Both the position numbers and the translations under genes were made by a program. A stretch of DNA of 64,000 nt from positions 1 through 64,000 of the forward strand of contig NW_024105004.1 of the NCBI RefSeq assembly GCF_003945595.2. Direction: 5' to 3'. The notes under the pieces are model-generated. The model ran no database searches and had not been told where the DNA came from. It saw only the letters and a program-made list of their open reading frames with translations. This document shows, piece by piece, positions 34,823-48,360 of the stretch. This DNA is from Pipra filicauda. Lineage: Eukaryota > Chordata > Aves > Passeriformes > Pipridae. Within the stretch, counting starts at the first letter, position 1. Each line of letters starts with the position of its first letter.

Positions 34823-36840
34823 CCCACACAAAAGAACCAACCAGCAGATCCACATTCCAAGCTGAAGACCCTCCAAAGGCTGTGGGGGGGTGTGGGTTTT
34901 TTTTAACTCTCTCCTCAGAAATGGGAGGCACTGCCTGGAGGATGCCACTTGTCCCTGCATGGTCCCAGTTGCTCCCAGTATGATCCCACTATGAGTCCAG
35001 TCACACCCAATGATCCCAGTAAATTCCAGACACTTCCAGTGGATTCAATGAATCCAGTTTAATCCCAGTCATCCCCAGTATGGTTGCAGTCCCTCTCCCA
35101 TACTCCCAGTATTATTGCAGTCATTCCCAGTCTGGTCCAAGTATGAGCCCAGCAGGGGCCCAGCTGCTCCCACTCTGATCCCAGTTGCCCCCAGGGTGGT
35201 TGCTCCAGGATGGATCAGGAATGGGGACCCCTTTGTGCCCCCCCCTTGTGTCACCCTGTTCTGGGAGAGCTTTGGGGGGACATCTGCACCCCAACACGGC
35301 ATCCAGCGCATCCCAAAGTGTGCAGGACCCCCTTAAACCACCCCACAGCCCCCAAGGAACCTCCAAACCCACTCAGAGTCCATCTCGGACTCCACCTAAC
35401 CCTTTTCTGGGGGGACTTTCATGGACTCTGGTGTTACTGGGAGCCTCCCCTGGCTGCACGTGAGGAGCTCTTGGGTGAGAGGGGGTGTTGGGAAGGGGGG
35501 GGTCGGTGAGTCAGAGGGGATAAAAGGGGTGGTGGGACCCCAAGACTGAATGGGAGAGGAGTGGGACCCCCCAAAAGTGGAGAAGGAGGGAGGCTGAGAA
35601 TTGGGGGCTGATGGGAAAGGGGTGGGAGAGGTCAGAAGAGGGGGAAAAAGGGGAGGGTGGGACCCCCAAACTGAGCATGAGGGAGGTGGGGATTGGGGGA
35701 ATGATGTGTAAGGGGTGGGAGAGGGGGAAAAAGTGGGGGTTGAGACCCCAAACTAAACATGAGGGGGCTGGGGCTTAAGGGGACCATGAAAAAGTGGGAG
35801 AACCAGGGAGAGGGGTGGAAAAGGGGGGTGGTCTGGAGGGATGGACAGTCCCATGGGGGTCTTTGGGCACTGGAGGGTTGGGAAAGGGGGGTGGTCCCCC
35901 TGAGCTCCCAACTTCCTCTGGGGTACTGGGGGCTGCTGGATCCAATCTCAGCCTTGCATTGTGCCAACAGTTGAAAGTTAGAGCAATTCTAGAGGGGGGA
36001 CTGAACCACGTTTGTCCCCCAGGCTTTAATGATGGCAAATCAGATCTATTGAAAGAAAATGAATTATTTATTTTTGCAAATGATGACACAGAACAGAATT
36101 ATTTAGTGAACAGTAGAAACACTAAAACTACCAGTAGTACAGGATAAGATAGGACAGGGCACAACACTAAAGCAATTGTTGAAGCAATTCTACTAAAGGT
36201 GGCAAACAAGCAATAATTCTTAATTAGAGATGGATGGAACTCCCCCAGAGCAGCGCTGGTGGGGAGATCTCTGCTCTCAACCTCCAGCAGTGACCTTGGG
36301 GGGGTCCCCAGCCAAGGCAGGAATCTCCACACACCCCCAAGAAGGGTTCTGTTGGAAGAAGCTGCCCCTGGGAAAGGGGACTGGCCCTTTCTGGTAGAAA
36401 CCCATGGACTGACAGTCCTTGGACTCCAGGGCTTCCCTCACCATCAGGGGCTTCATTTGGGGTCAAACCAGTCTGGGGTCCAACATCTCCTGCCTTGTCC
36501 CGGCCCCCTCTCAGCTCAGCACTGACCCCTTTGCAAATGGGGCATTGTCTTGGGGCCATTGCAGGGGGGATGTCCTGCCCCAGTGTCCCAGTGTTCCTTT
36601 AATTGCCAGAGGCCCTGCAGTGTCCCAGTGGCCCCTTGATTCCATGACCTTCTGAAACACCTCAGGCTTCCTTTGGTTCCATGAGGCCCCCATGTCACAA
36701 AGGCCCCTGGATTCCATGAATTCCGCAGTGTCACAAGGTTCCTTTTTTCCATAGGGCCCTGCAGTGTCCCAATTGTGCCTTGACTCCAGGAGTATCCAAA
36801 TTCTCCCCGGGTTCCTTTGGTTTCAGGAGTGTCCCAGCGG
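34823..36840. other. Arm A' counterpart of 8700-10708
   Basis: Contains the minisatellite at 34960-35215, the G/A-rich strand of the pyrimidine tract (35460-35960), the AT-rich LTR-like fragment (36000-36220) and unique sequence without recognised genes (36230-36840). Confidence 0.5.
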
Positions 36841-37970
36841 CCCCTTCATTCCAGGCAGGCCCAGGGAGACGAAGGCAAAGACGGAGCCCCGACCCCCGTC
36901 AGCATCTTGGGGGGGCGGGGGGGCAGGACCCGGGAAACGGCGGCGGCTGCTGGGAAGGGACTGGGACGGACTGGGATGGACTGGGATGGACTGGGACAGA
37001 CTGGGACGGACTGGAATGGACTGGGATGGACTGGGATGGACAGGGATGAATGGGACTGTCTGGGATGGACTGGGATGGACTGGGATGGAATGGGATGCTC
37101 TGGGACAGACTGGAATGGACTGAGATGGGCTGGGACAGACTGGAATGGATCGGGACACCAGGATACACCGGGACCAGGACTGGGACCCAGCAGGACCCCC
37201 CGGGAGCAGGATCTGAACACACTGGGACCCTCCAGGACCAGAAATGGGGCAACAGGGATCATACTGGGAGCAACTGGGACCACACTGAGGGCTACTGGGA
37301 GCAACTGGAGGCCACATAGGATATAGTGGGAGTGGCTTGGAGTCACTGGGATCATACTGGTGGAAACTGGAATGTTACTGGGGCATCAGGGAGTGACTGG
37401 GAAGGACTACGAGCCTGCTGAGGGCTCTACTGGAATATACTGGGAGTGTCTGCAACCATGGTGGGGGTAACTGGGACTGTACTGGGAGTGACTGGGACTA
37501 CATGAAGGGGAATTAGGACCAGGCTGGGGGCAACTGGAAGGAACTGAGTGACTGGATCTACAATAGAAGCAACTGGGATTGACTGGGACTGTCAGGAGGG
37601 AGGACTGGGATCATACTTGGAAGTGACTGGATCTGTGCTAGGGGTAACTGGGAGCAACTGGGACCATACTGGGATCACAGTGGGAGAAGCTTGGCCCATG
37701 CTGGGAGCAACTGAGACCACACTGAGGGTGACTGGGGTCATACTGGGATCATACCAGGAGTGAGTGGGATCATGCTGGAGGTGATTGGGATCATCCTGGG
37801 AGCAACTGGAAGTGCACTGGGGATGACTGGAAGTGGCTGTGAGCAACTGGGATCATGCTGGAAGCTTCTGGGGGCAACTGGGAATGAGTGGGACCACATG
37901 GAGGAAACTGGGAGCAACTGGGAGAGACCAGGAGTGACTGGGATCATCCTGGGACTGACTGGGTGCTGAA
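36840..37970. repeat. GC block, decamer satellite and 20-mer minisatellite (arm A')
   Basis: Reverse-oriented counterpart of 7320-8720. The decamer array (CTGGGATGGA, 36955-37165) is less than half the length of the arm A array. Confidence 0.8.
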
Positions 37971-37974
37971 TCCG

Positions 37975-38580
37975 AAAAATCGGTCCGAGAAACTGCTCAG
38001 AGACTTTTTTCTCTTTAAGCAGCAAGGTATTTGTTTATTCAACGTTGGGAGCAAGCCAGTTCACGCTGGACAAACTTGCTCCAAGGCTTCACACAAAATC
38101 AGCATTTTTATACAATCTTCAGCTGGGATTAAATGCATATTCAAGTGATTCCAACATCTATCTCTGCATATTAAGAATAGGCGGAGTATAGGTGGAGCTC
38201 AGGTGGGGCTTGGGGCGGTGCTTCTCTTGGCCCTCAATCCTGAGGGGACTTCCACTCTTCCTCCATGGCTCTGGGGGCTTCAACTCATCTTCCTCAGCTT
38301 GACCTTCCTTCTCTTCCATTGTTCTTGACCCGCTCCCTGAAGCTTGGAAAAAGCCCTGGCTCCCGGCCTATTCCTCCTCTTCCAATGTCTCCCTGATCCT
38401 GCTGTCTCTCTAATTTATCCCCTCTAGGCCTAGGACATGTTCCTGTACTATTCTCTGAAGCTTTGCTCCAGTCAGTAGAACAGAACGAGCACAGATGGTC
38501 TTGGATGTTGGGAGCTTGTTAGCAGGCCCAAATTTCTTCGTGAACTCTTTTGGGCCTGGCCTCCTGTTTCACCAGGGACA
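37975..38580 (-). mobile_element. LTR-like segment (arm A')
   Basis: Mirror of 6706-7335. This copy has an intact AATAAA (reverse strand, near 38036), where arm A has lost one base. TATA-like TATAAAA is at about 38107-38113 on the reverse strand. Confidence 0.4.
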
Positions 38581-38589
38581 CAGCCCGGG

Positions 38590-39110
38590 CCCGGGGGTTC
38601 CCATTCCCATTGCACGGGTTTGCATTCCTGTTCCAGGTGTTCCCATCCCATTCTAGTTGTTCCCATCCCATTTCAGGAGTTCCCATTCCCATTCCAGGTG
38701 TCCCCATTCCCATTCCATGTGTTCCAATTCCCTTTCCAGGTGTTCCATCCCATTTTAGGTGTCCCCATTCCCATTCCTATTGTCCCTCCTCCCATTCCTG
38801 ATGTTCCCATCCCACTTCTGTTTTCCCCATTCCCAGTTCTTGGTGTTCCCATTCCCATTCCAGGTGTCTCCATTCCCATTCCTATTGTCCCCATTCCCAT
38901 TCCAGGTGTTCCCATCCCACCTCTGTTTTCCCCATTCCCATTCCAGGTGTTCCCATTCCTATTCCTGATGTCTATATTCCCATTCCTGTTGTTCCCAGTC
39001 TGTTCCAATGTTCCCATTCCCATTCCAGGTGTTCCCATTCCCATTCCAGGTGTCCCCATTCCCATTCCCCCTGTCCCCATTCCCATTCCTGGTTCCCAGG
39101 GAGGAACTGC
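38590..39110. repeat. CCCATTCCCATTCC minisatellite (arm A')
   Basis: About 0.5 kb, against 1.5 kb in arm A. It ends at GGAACTGCCGGATGCCGG, a motif shared with the MHC-side end of the module. Confidence 0.85.
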
Positions 39111-39175
39111 CGGATGCCGGAGGAGGAGCCAGAATTTATTGCCCAAAGCAGGAGATTTTCACACCAAAATTAACC
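39111..39175. other. Shared 3'-end motif next to zinc-finger gene (arm A')
   Basis: GGAACTGCCGGATGCCGGAG, then TTTATTGCCCAAAGCAGGAG, then TTTTCACACCAAAATTAA. Its inverted partner at 42610-42710 is the poly(A) end of the MHC-like fragment. On the minus strand it provides AATAAA downstream of the zinc-finger gene, so it may serve as that gene's poly(A) site. Confidence 0.5.
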
Positions 39176-39345
39176 CCTAGTGATGTCACCGCTGTCCCCG
39201 TGATGTCACCAATGTCCCTGTGATGTCACCAATGTCCCTGTGATGTCACCACTGTCCTGTGATGTCACCGCTGTCCATGTGATGTCACCGCTGTCCATGT
39301 GATGTCATCGATGTCCCCGTGATGTCACCGCTGTCATTTCCCCTG
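39176..39345. repeat. 19-base tandem repeat containing TGATGTCA
   Basis: About nine units of GTGATGTCACCGCTGTCCC with small changes. Only about three units are present in A'' (54530-54595) and a single trace in A (5045-5056). Each unit carries TGATGTCA, one base from the CRE consensus. Confidence 0.8.
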
Positions 39346-39355
39346 CTGGTTTACC

Positions 39356-40759
<1,404 letters not shown>

Positions 40760-41039
40760 CCGCCCAAGCTTTGGGAAGCAGAAATCCTGCTGGGGGGTAA
40801 AACAAGGGCTGAGTGCGTTGCCTTCAGCTTCCTCCTGCCCAAGTCCAGCTCTAGGACTCATTGCACATCCTGTGCCCATAAAACCCTCCAAAACACCAAG
40901 ACTTAGACCAAAAAAAAAGAAAACAACAAGATTTGGGTAAAAAAATCCGCACAAACTCCCCGTAAATTTGCAAAAGATTAAGAGTCAGCAAAAAAAATAC
41001 TCCAAAATATGAACATTCAGCTCAAAAAAACCCTCCCAG

Positions 41040-41640
41040 AAGTTCCCCCTCTCTGCTCTCTGCACCTTTACCTTCTGGGGTCTCCCCTCTCTGGGCTGCT
41101 GGGGGTCCCGCTTAGGGATGCCGGGGCTCTTGGGTGTCCCAGGGGTCCCTTCTCCCCTCACTCTCTGCTTCAGGGGGCCGGGTTCCCAGACATTCCCCCT
41201 CTCCGCCTTCTCCACTTTCTTGGCCCGAGGATCCCAGGGGTGCCCACTGCCCAGGCTCCCCCTTCTCCGGGACCCCCCTTGCAGCCTCCCGGGGCACCTC
41301 CCTCTCCCTGCTCCCCCCTCCAACCTGCCGGGGGTCTCCCAGCTCCGGGATCGCCCCTCTCCGCTCTCCCCACTCCGCGGCTACCGGGGTTCCCCCCCGG
41401 CTCTCACGGGGGGCCCCCAAACCGCTCTCGCCCCCCCCGCCATTGCCGAGCCACCGCCAGGACCTTTGGGCTGCTCTTCTTTGTGCTCCCGCTCGGCTCC
41501 TCCCTCGGCTGGGCCGCCGCTTTTGGCAGGTTTCCTCCTCCGGGATCCGCCCCCTGCAGCCCTTCCCCCCCTGGCCCAGCCCCCTTGGGCCCCCCTTGGG
41601 CCCCCTTGGGCCCCCCTTGGGCCCCCCTTGCCCAATAAGT
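41040..41640 (-). promoter_or_regulatory. CpG island and candidate first exon of the A' zinc-finger gene
   Basis: Reverse counterpart of 2878-3580, but with a partly different inner sequence (41100-41340). The GGGCCCCCCTTG repeat at 41580-41632 has four units. The ATG/GTGAGA candidate exon is at about 41405-41450. Confidence 0.45.
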
Positions 41641-41916
41641 CTGATTATACAGACAAGTAATTGGTTTTAATCCAGAAAACCCAAATGTAGAACCCAGCAC
41701 CCTGGGCCATGAACAAAGTGCTGTTCCTTGGGCCCCCCCGAGTCCAAAGTAAAGGGAGAGGGGAAAAAAAACCTACTGGTGAGAGAGCTGTTGCAGTCTG
41801 GTCAAAAGTGGGGATTGCAGTCCAGTTGAGGGGGGTGGTCTCAGGTTGGTTGAGAGTGGTGAGCTGCAGTCCTCCTCTGGATCCCACGAGTGGTAAAAAG
41901 GTTCCGAAACTCCAGG

Positions 41917-42079
41917 TTTATATATTCTCCAGTTCAGGCAGGAATGCCCAGTCCTCCCCTCACAGCGGGCAATTCCATAAAAGGATGCTTAATTTTTCTT
42001 TCAGAACGGGCAATTCCATAAAAGGCTATGAGGATGCTCAGTCCATAAAAGGGTATGAAGATGCTCGGTCCATAAAAGG
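41917..42079. promoter_or_regulatory. TATA box and four CArG boxes (arm A')
   Basis: TTTATATA at 41917-41924 (TATATAAA on minus). CCATAAAAGG at 41975-41984, 42016-42025, 42043-42052 and 42070-42079. Spacing is 41, 27 and 27, the exact mirror of arm A. Confidence 0.6.
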
Positions 42080-42209
42080 CTATGAGGGTGCTCAGGACAT
42101 CCCTCCCACCTCGCAGGCCTCTCCTGACAACAGTTCCTGGGAAAATGGCATGGAAGGCCATAGAATCCACAGTTTTGGGCTACACCCATCCAGTGAGGAA
42201 TCGGTCCCA

Positions 42210-42664
42210 GCTGTTCTAACTAGGAGAGAATTCCAGAGTGAGATCAGGTGGAATTGTGGACTGGGATCAGGGCTGGATTCAGGAGTGGGATTGGGATGGG
42301 ATTGGGGTGGGATGGATGGAGCAGGATCAGGAGGGAATCTGGAGCAGTTCCTACTCTCCCTGGGCTCCACAGCTGGATCCATCCCCTGGGATGGGAACAG
42401 GGACATGGTGACTCCTTTCCCTGCTCTCATCCCAGCAGGAATCACAGCCTGAGTGATCCCGGAGCTGGATCCGCCCCTTTCCCTCTCCCTGCGGAAAGGC
42501 AGGAGCTGCTGGCAGAGCTCATCCCGCTGCTCCCACCCACCCCGGCCCCCCTGCGGCTCTTCCCGATGGATCAACTTCCTGCTTTTTCCCATGTGAAACC
42601 CAGGACCACAATTATTCCGGAGGCTTTAATTTGGGTGTGAAAATCTCCTGCTTTGGGCAATAAA
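42210..42664 (+). pseudogene. MHC class I-like fragment lacking TM and cytoplasmic exons (arm A')
   Basis: The intron end CTGTTCTAACTAG (about 42212-42224) is followed immediately by GAGAATTCCAGAGTGAG, a sequence that in the other copies lies in the intron after the cytoplasmic exon. The transmembrane and cytoplasmic exons are therefore deleted. The last exon (from about 42438, GITA-stop) and the AATAAA (42659-42664) remain. Confidence 0.6.
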
Positions 42665-42714
42665 TCCTGGCTCCCTCCTCCAGCATCCGGCAGTTCCTCT
42701 GTGGGAACTAGGAA

Positions 42715-43360
42715 TGGGAATGGGGACGGGGGGCTTGGATGGGGACATTTGGAACAGGCTTGGGACAGCAGGAATGGGAATGGGGACGTCAGGACTGGGA
42801 TGGGAACACTGGGAATGGGGATGTGGAAGACCAGGATGGGAACAAGGGGGACAGGAACAGGGACACTGGGAGCAGGCTGGGCATTACCAGCAGGAATGGG
42901 AATGGGGCCTTGGGGGACCAGGATGGGGACACTGGGAACAAGTTGGAGTCACCAGAAGTTGGGAATGGGGATACCAAGAGCAGGTTGGGGACACCAGGAA
43001 CAGGGAATGGGAACACCAGGAGACAATGGGGAAAGGGATGGGGACACCAGGAACAGGATGGGAAGACCAGCTGAAGGTTGCGGACAACAGGAACTGGGAA
43101 TGGGGACATCAGGAGTTGGGAATGGCAACACCAGGAATGGGAATGGGGACATGGGGGACCAGGATGGGGTCACGGCAAACAGGCTGGACATTACCAGCAA
43201 CTGGTAATGGGAACACCAGGAGCAGGAATGGGAATGTGGGGGACCAGGATGGGGACACTGGGGACAGGAACGGGGACATTGGGAGCAGACTGGGCATTAC
43301 CAGCAATGGGAATGGGCACGGCAGGAATGGGAATGGGCACAGCAGGAACTCTGTGTCTCT
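42715..43360. repeat. GGAATGGGAATGGGGAC minisatellite, degenerate
   Basis: Longer and more degenerate than its counterparts at 1140-1455 and 57830-58235, with inserted units such as GGGGGACCAGGATGGGGACA. Outer end of the recognisable palindrome. Confidence 0.8.
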
Positions 43361-44640
43361 GCTGGCCCCCCGGGCTGTGCCTTGGAGCCCTGACAGCTCC
43401 TGCAGGTCGCAGCTTTCCCAAGGCCTGGCAGCCCTCGCTGCCGTTGCCGGTCCTGCAGCGCCGGGCGGGACGCGCTGCGGATCCCGCCGGGCTCCGGCGC
43501 TGCCACGGAACCCGCCGGCACCGTCAGCCCGCACGGCACCCACGGCAAGGGGCACCACGGCCGGGCAGCTGCTCCCCACGGCATCGCCAGCCCACAGCAC
43601 CCGGCAGCTCCCATTGACTCACTGCAGCAGGAGAGCAGCAAAGCCTGTCAGCAAACTCCCAGGGCAATTCTAGGGGCCAAAGGGACGCTTCCAGCAGCAT
43701 CCCGGACTTGAGTATTCCCGCAGAATTCCTTCTCCAGCTCTGCAGCCTCTCCTGCTGTTCCAGGACTGTCGGGTTTACACTGCCCTCCTGCTGCTCCTGG
43801 CTCAGGGCTCGCCAGGTTCAGTACCCCCTTGGCAGCCCCGGACAAAAGGAGGGCACTGCTCTGCTCTGCTTTCTGCTGCTGAACATCTTCATTCTCCTCC
43901 TCGCAAGGACCCACAACTCTCCCGCTTTACAAAGAGCAGCAGCACTTGGCAGGCCCGGCAGGATCTTCCCCACAAAGGCCGTGGCACTGCCCTGTGCTCG
44001 TCCTGCCACAGGAGCTCAAGGCTTCTGCACAGCACAACTTCCCAGCAGTGACCTCCCTGCTCCAGAGGGATGAGGAGCCTCTGCTGAACTGCAGAGATTC
44101 ACACACTGCAACCACTGCACTGCCTGCATTCCCTGCCATTCTGCAGCACTTGGGCATCTACTGTGGCTCTTCCTGCTGTTTAAGAAGGAGGTTTGCAAGC
44201 CCTGGGAGCTGGATGGAGTTTTGTTCCAGCTGCCAGCTAAGGAAGTTTTCAACCTGTTACACAATACATGCAATGAAAACTCCAGTGATTTAAGAACCTG
44301 GACTCCAGCAGAACTGTTGGTTTATTTATTTCATCAGGAAAAATAGACCAGGAAATAAAGCCAGCCCTTAATATATGGAAGTCAAATTAACTCATTTAGG
44401 TAAATAAATAGGCTGTAAAAAGGAAGTTACTGACTTTTCTATATGGATACATTAGAGAAGGGAGCAGGATACAATGCTTGGGATGCTCCTGGGAATACTA
44501 GTCCAGAAATGTCTTAGTACAGAGCATTAGACTCCACAACAGAATCCTGCCAAGTAATTATATCCACATAGGAAAGGAAATTGTTGGGGATCCTGACCTG
44601 GCTTTTGGAGGTATCAGGAGCTCCTAAAAAACAAGTATCT
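43360..44640. other. Single-copy region, no gene recognised
   Basis: 43370-43640 is GC-rich (CpG-rich at 43440-43560). 43640-44640 has ordinary composition with open frames up to 121 codons that I cannot assign. It has no copy elsewhere in the window. Confidence 0.4.
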
Positions 44641-45340
44641 TAAACTGAAAACTTTATTCAAGTAGCTGAATCTACCCAGCACAGGGCCTTCTACAGCTCA
44701 TGGTGAGCTTTTTTTCAAGACAGAAAACCCCAAACCAGGCACAATCTTCCACTCCAAAGTCTCACCCAACTGCCTTCATCTCATCCCTGCCCTCCCCCAA
44801 GAAGATTCCACCAGCCAAGCCCAGGGCACTCCAAGGGAAACCCTTGGGTGACCTTGTCTGGTGTTCCCTGGGCACTGAGGGAAGAAGAGAAGTTTATCAA
44901 GGTGCCAAATGCCCACGGAGATCTTGGAAATCAGCTCTCCACGATGCTTTGCAGGCCTTCTCAGTCAGCTTGAGCTCTTCAAATACACTTGTCCTCAGCG
45001 TTTTCTCTGAAAGGGTCACTATGGTCTGAAGGGTCAAACTCAGAAGTGTCTGAACCTGCAGACAGTCCTTCCTTCCGGGCAGAGATGCAGCTGCTTGGGA
45101 ATGTTATTCCCTGCTGGCAGCTTCCCACAGAGCTGTGGGCACACATTCTCCAGGCAGCTCACTGAATGCAGAGTTTCCTTCCAACCTGAAGGGAGTCTTT
45201 GCTCTACAACATCTCTCCCCGGTGGCACTGTGTGATTGCAGGCTGGTTCTCCTGGCTCTGCCTGTGTCCTGCTCTCCTTGGAAAGCACCATGTCCGTAAG
45301 GATCCAGATGATGATCCTCATCTCGAAGAGAATCAATAAA
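44640..45340 (-). other. Candidate minus-strand 3' exon of an unknown gene
   Basis: A poly(A) signal AATAAA (reverse, 44658-44653) lies downstream of a 98-codon open frame (45336-45040) whose N-terminus is hydrophobic (MILFEMRIIIWILTDMV). It then has a Cys-containing, Pro-rich body. No family is recognised, and there is no good acceptor at its start. It could be a terminal exon of a gene or of a long non-coding RNA. Confidence 0.25.
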
Positions 45341-46140
45341 ATATCATTAAACAGACATAAAATGTCGAGAATCGATCAATGAAATGCCAGATCTATCTGA
45401 AAATAGACACAAAAACAGTGTTGTGGAGCTCCTGGCCCAGCTTTCCCAGCCCTGTGGGGGGCGGGAAGCCCTGGGGCCTCACTTCTCTGCCCCCTAATTA
45501 GGAGCAATTTATTAGGCCAATTAACCACGGAGTCATTTGTCCCTGAGCTGCTTTGTTCCTCTGCCAGGCACAGGCCAGCCCGGGCTCCGCAGGCTGCAGG
45601 GCTGCTGCGTCCTGTCAGTGCTCAACACCTGGGATTTATTTGCCCCCAAAAGGGAAAACGGCCCCGAATCCCGTGGGCCGAGCGCAGGAGGGGACAGAGT
45701 TGTGGCACAAAACTGCAGCCGCCGGGTTTGCCCAGCCCGGGAAGAACCAAGGGCCCCGCAGTGAGGTGGGACCCCCCAGCAGCCCCTGTGTGCCGTGCCC
45801 AGCTGACGCCCTCCCTGGGGCGCTCGGGGCTGGCTGGGCACACTGGGAGCGCTGGGAAGGGCCCCGGCTCGGGGCGGGGGCGGCGGGTGCCCAGCAGTGA
45901 CTGAGGGGAAGGGCCTTCACAGGGACCCCCCGCGCCCCTGGCTGCCCACGGGAAGGGTTTTTGGTCCCTCTGAGCGATTTGGCGGCGTTTCTGGGCTCGG
46001 CGGGGCCGGGCAGGCGGCAGCGGGACACGCGGGGCCCGGGCCGTGCGGCGGAGCCGGTTGGGAACTGCGGGGCGGCCCCAGCGGGGCCCGAGGGCGGAGC
46101 GGAGCCGCTTGGGAACGACCCCCGATCCCCCCGGGGCCAG
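45340..46140. promoter_or_regulatory. CpG island in the single-copy region
   Basis: 45420-45560 is ordinary, then CpG density rises sharply (45640-46130, many CGG/GCG). Candidate donor CCAG|GTCTGATG at 46138-46146. It may be the promoter and first exon of an unrecognised gene. Open frames here are composition-driven. Confidence 0.4.
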
Positions 46141-46560
46141 GTCTGATGCCGGGAAAAGCACCACTGATAAGAAGGAGCATCTTGGCCAGCCCCCGGAGCT
46201 GGGAAGCATTCCAGAAGAAGAAACTGGTTTTTCAGGCCTGTGACCACAGAAGGATAATTTGGAGAAGGGATGTTCCCCAAAGGGCCACCAAAGACCCTCA
46301 AGAGACCCCTACTCTGATGTAAATGAGTTCTGGAAACTGATTCAAATGTGTGAGAGAATCTGTGGGAGTATTTAGTACATATGCATGAGTTTGGGGAAGT
46401 GTAATGCACATGTATTAGTTACATCCACAGAAACCAGGGTGTGAGACAGCCCAGTGTGGGGGTGATGGGAGGAGACCCCCCCAGCCCCACCCACGCACCC
46501 AATGCTTAAAAACATAAAACCACTTTCTAATCCTGACATACCAGTGACAGAGTTTTATTC
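46140..46560. other. Possible LTR or exon-like sequence, unassigned
   Basis: AT-richer segment with GTACATATGCATGAGTTTGG and TGCTTAAAAACATAAAACC, which resembles promoter-like sequence of an LTR. Not resolved. Confidence 0.25.
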
Positions 46561-47000
46561 CCGTTTGGTGACAGTTCCAGTTGCTCCCAGTATGATCCCC
46601 GTTGCCCCAGTTCTGGTCCCGAGGGGTCCCAGTCCTGGTCCCGAGGGATCCCACTCCTGGTCCCAAGGGGTCCCAGTCCTGGTCCCGGTGTATCCCAGTG
46701 TCCCAGTCTCTCCCAGCCTGTCCCAGTCCATCCCAGTCCGTCCCAGTCCCTTCCCAGCAGCCACCAACGTTTCCCGGGTCCTGCCCCCCCTGCCCCCCCA
46801 GAGCTGCCGCCGGACGCCGCCCCCCCAAGATGCTGATGGGGGTCGGGGCTCCGTCTTTGCCTTCGTCTCCCTGGGTTGGGGCTCGGCCTCTGCCCGCGGT
46901 AGGAGCTGAGGGGGGTCCCCGGGGGTCGTGTGTCCCCCCCAGAGCGTGTGTGCCCCCCCGGGACCCCCATCCCGGGGGGAGCCCCCCTTTCCCCTGACCT
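46560..47000 (+). repeat. Fourth copy of minisatellite, decamer and GC block
   Basis: Same order and strand as 8010-8660 (CAGTTGCTCCCAGTATGATC, short decamer array at 46690-46755, then the GC block). A similar copy, also plus, is at 63300-63660. After the GC block both copies continue with GTCCCCGGGGGTCGTGTGTC, unlike arms A, A' and A''. Confidence 0.7.
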
Positions 47001-48360
47001 CGGGCTCCCCTTGAATCCCCCTTTCCTGGGCACTGAGACCCCCCTGCATCCCCTTCCCCAGCTCCAGGACCCCCCTGCACCCCCGTATCCAGCTCCACAA
47101 CCCCTGCAATCCCTTTCCCAGTCCCTGCATCCCCCTGTGCAGGGGGGGCTGCAGGGCTTTGGGGGGTCTCACCAGGGCTTTGCCCCAGGACACCCTGCCT
47201 CGGGCTCTGGGGGTGGGGGGTGATGGGTGCTCTCGAGCCCCCCCTTTTTTCTGCACCCCTTCCCCACCCCCATTCTGGATCTGCCATTCCAGAGCCGTGG
47301 GGGGGCCTCGCCGCAGCCCCCCCGCTGTCCCCGCTGTCCCCTCGGGGCCCTGACGGCCGCCCTGGCGCTGTCCCTCGGGCTGCCCGGGGAGTTGCCCCCA
47401 CGGGCTCTTGGGGCGGGGCTGGAGGGGGCCCGCTGCCCCTCTGCTGTGTTCAAGCACCTGAGGAACAGGGAGCAAACCCCCAGGTCGGGTTTCCCGGCTG
47501 CAAAGCTCGGCGGGGCTGCCCCACCAGGAGGAATTTGGGGCTTGGGGACAGGAACAAAACATGGCATCAATTAAACCTTACTAAAAATTCAAGCATTGGG
47601 ACAGGAAAAAAATCATCCTTTGGGGCCTTCCCTTTGCAAACACAGACAGAGGGTTCTCACCTGGGGAAGTACCAGCCTGGTAATAATTTTATTTACACTA
47701 GTGATGCCAACAATTTCTGCTGGGCATTGATGGGGGGGGTTATATAGTTTTAGTAAGTATAGAAACACTTGGCAGTTGCCAGTGACTCAACAGCAGCTTC
47801 CACAGGTATTTTCGTCTCTGTCAGTTGATCCTTGGTCTGTTTTTTTGACTTTTTTTCCTTATAAATATTGCACAAATCACTCCTATGGAACCAGTTTTGC
47901 TTTGCTGAGGAGAGCTGTGACTGCTGGGCCCTTGGGGGATTATGAGCTTTTTGTGTTTTTATTTGAGGAGCACAGGAGCATCCAGGCAAAGCCCCAGGAT
48001 GGAGCAGGACCTGCCCAGGCCCCGGGCGCTCGGGCTGTTGTCCCAGCTCAGCTCGTGGCAGGAGGAGCTGAGGGTGCCCCTGTCCCCTCTGTGCCCCCCA
48101 GGGGTGGCAGAAGCCCCTCGGGAGGCAGGTCCAGAGGCACCATCCCCTGTCCCGGGGGCTCCCCGAGCTGCCCTGCACAGGGTGGGCACATGGGGGGTGG
48201 GCTCAGGTGGGTCTGAGGGGCCGTCCAGCACCTTGGGGGGTGACCTGGGGGGCTGGGACTGAAAACCCCTCGGAGCTGTGCAAGTCCTTGAGACAACGAG
48301 CTCCTGCTTTTTTTATGAACAACCTGAAGAACAACCCAAGTGGAATCCTGTTTTTGTTCT
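47000..48360. other. C-rich CpG tract then ordinary sequence, no gene recognised
   Basis: 47000-47440 is C-rich with repeated CCCCTGCATCCCC. 47560-48000 is AT-richer with no recognised gene. Long frames over the first part are due to lack of stops in C-rich DNA. Confidence 0.4.

Noticed and set aside
45640..46409. 257-codon minus-strand frame
   Set aside because: Composition-driven frame through a CpG island without a known domain or splice context.
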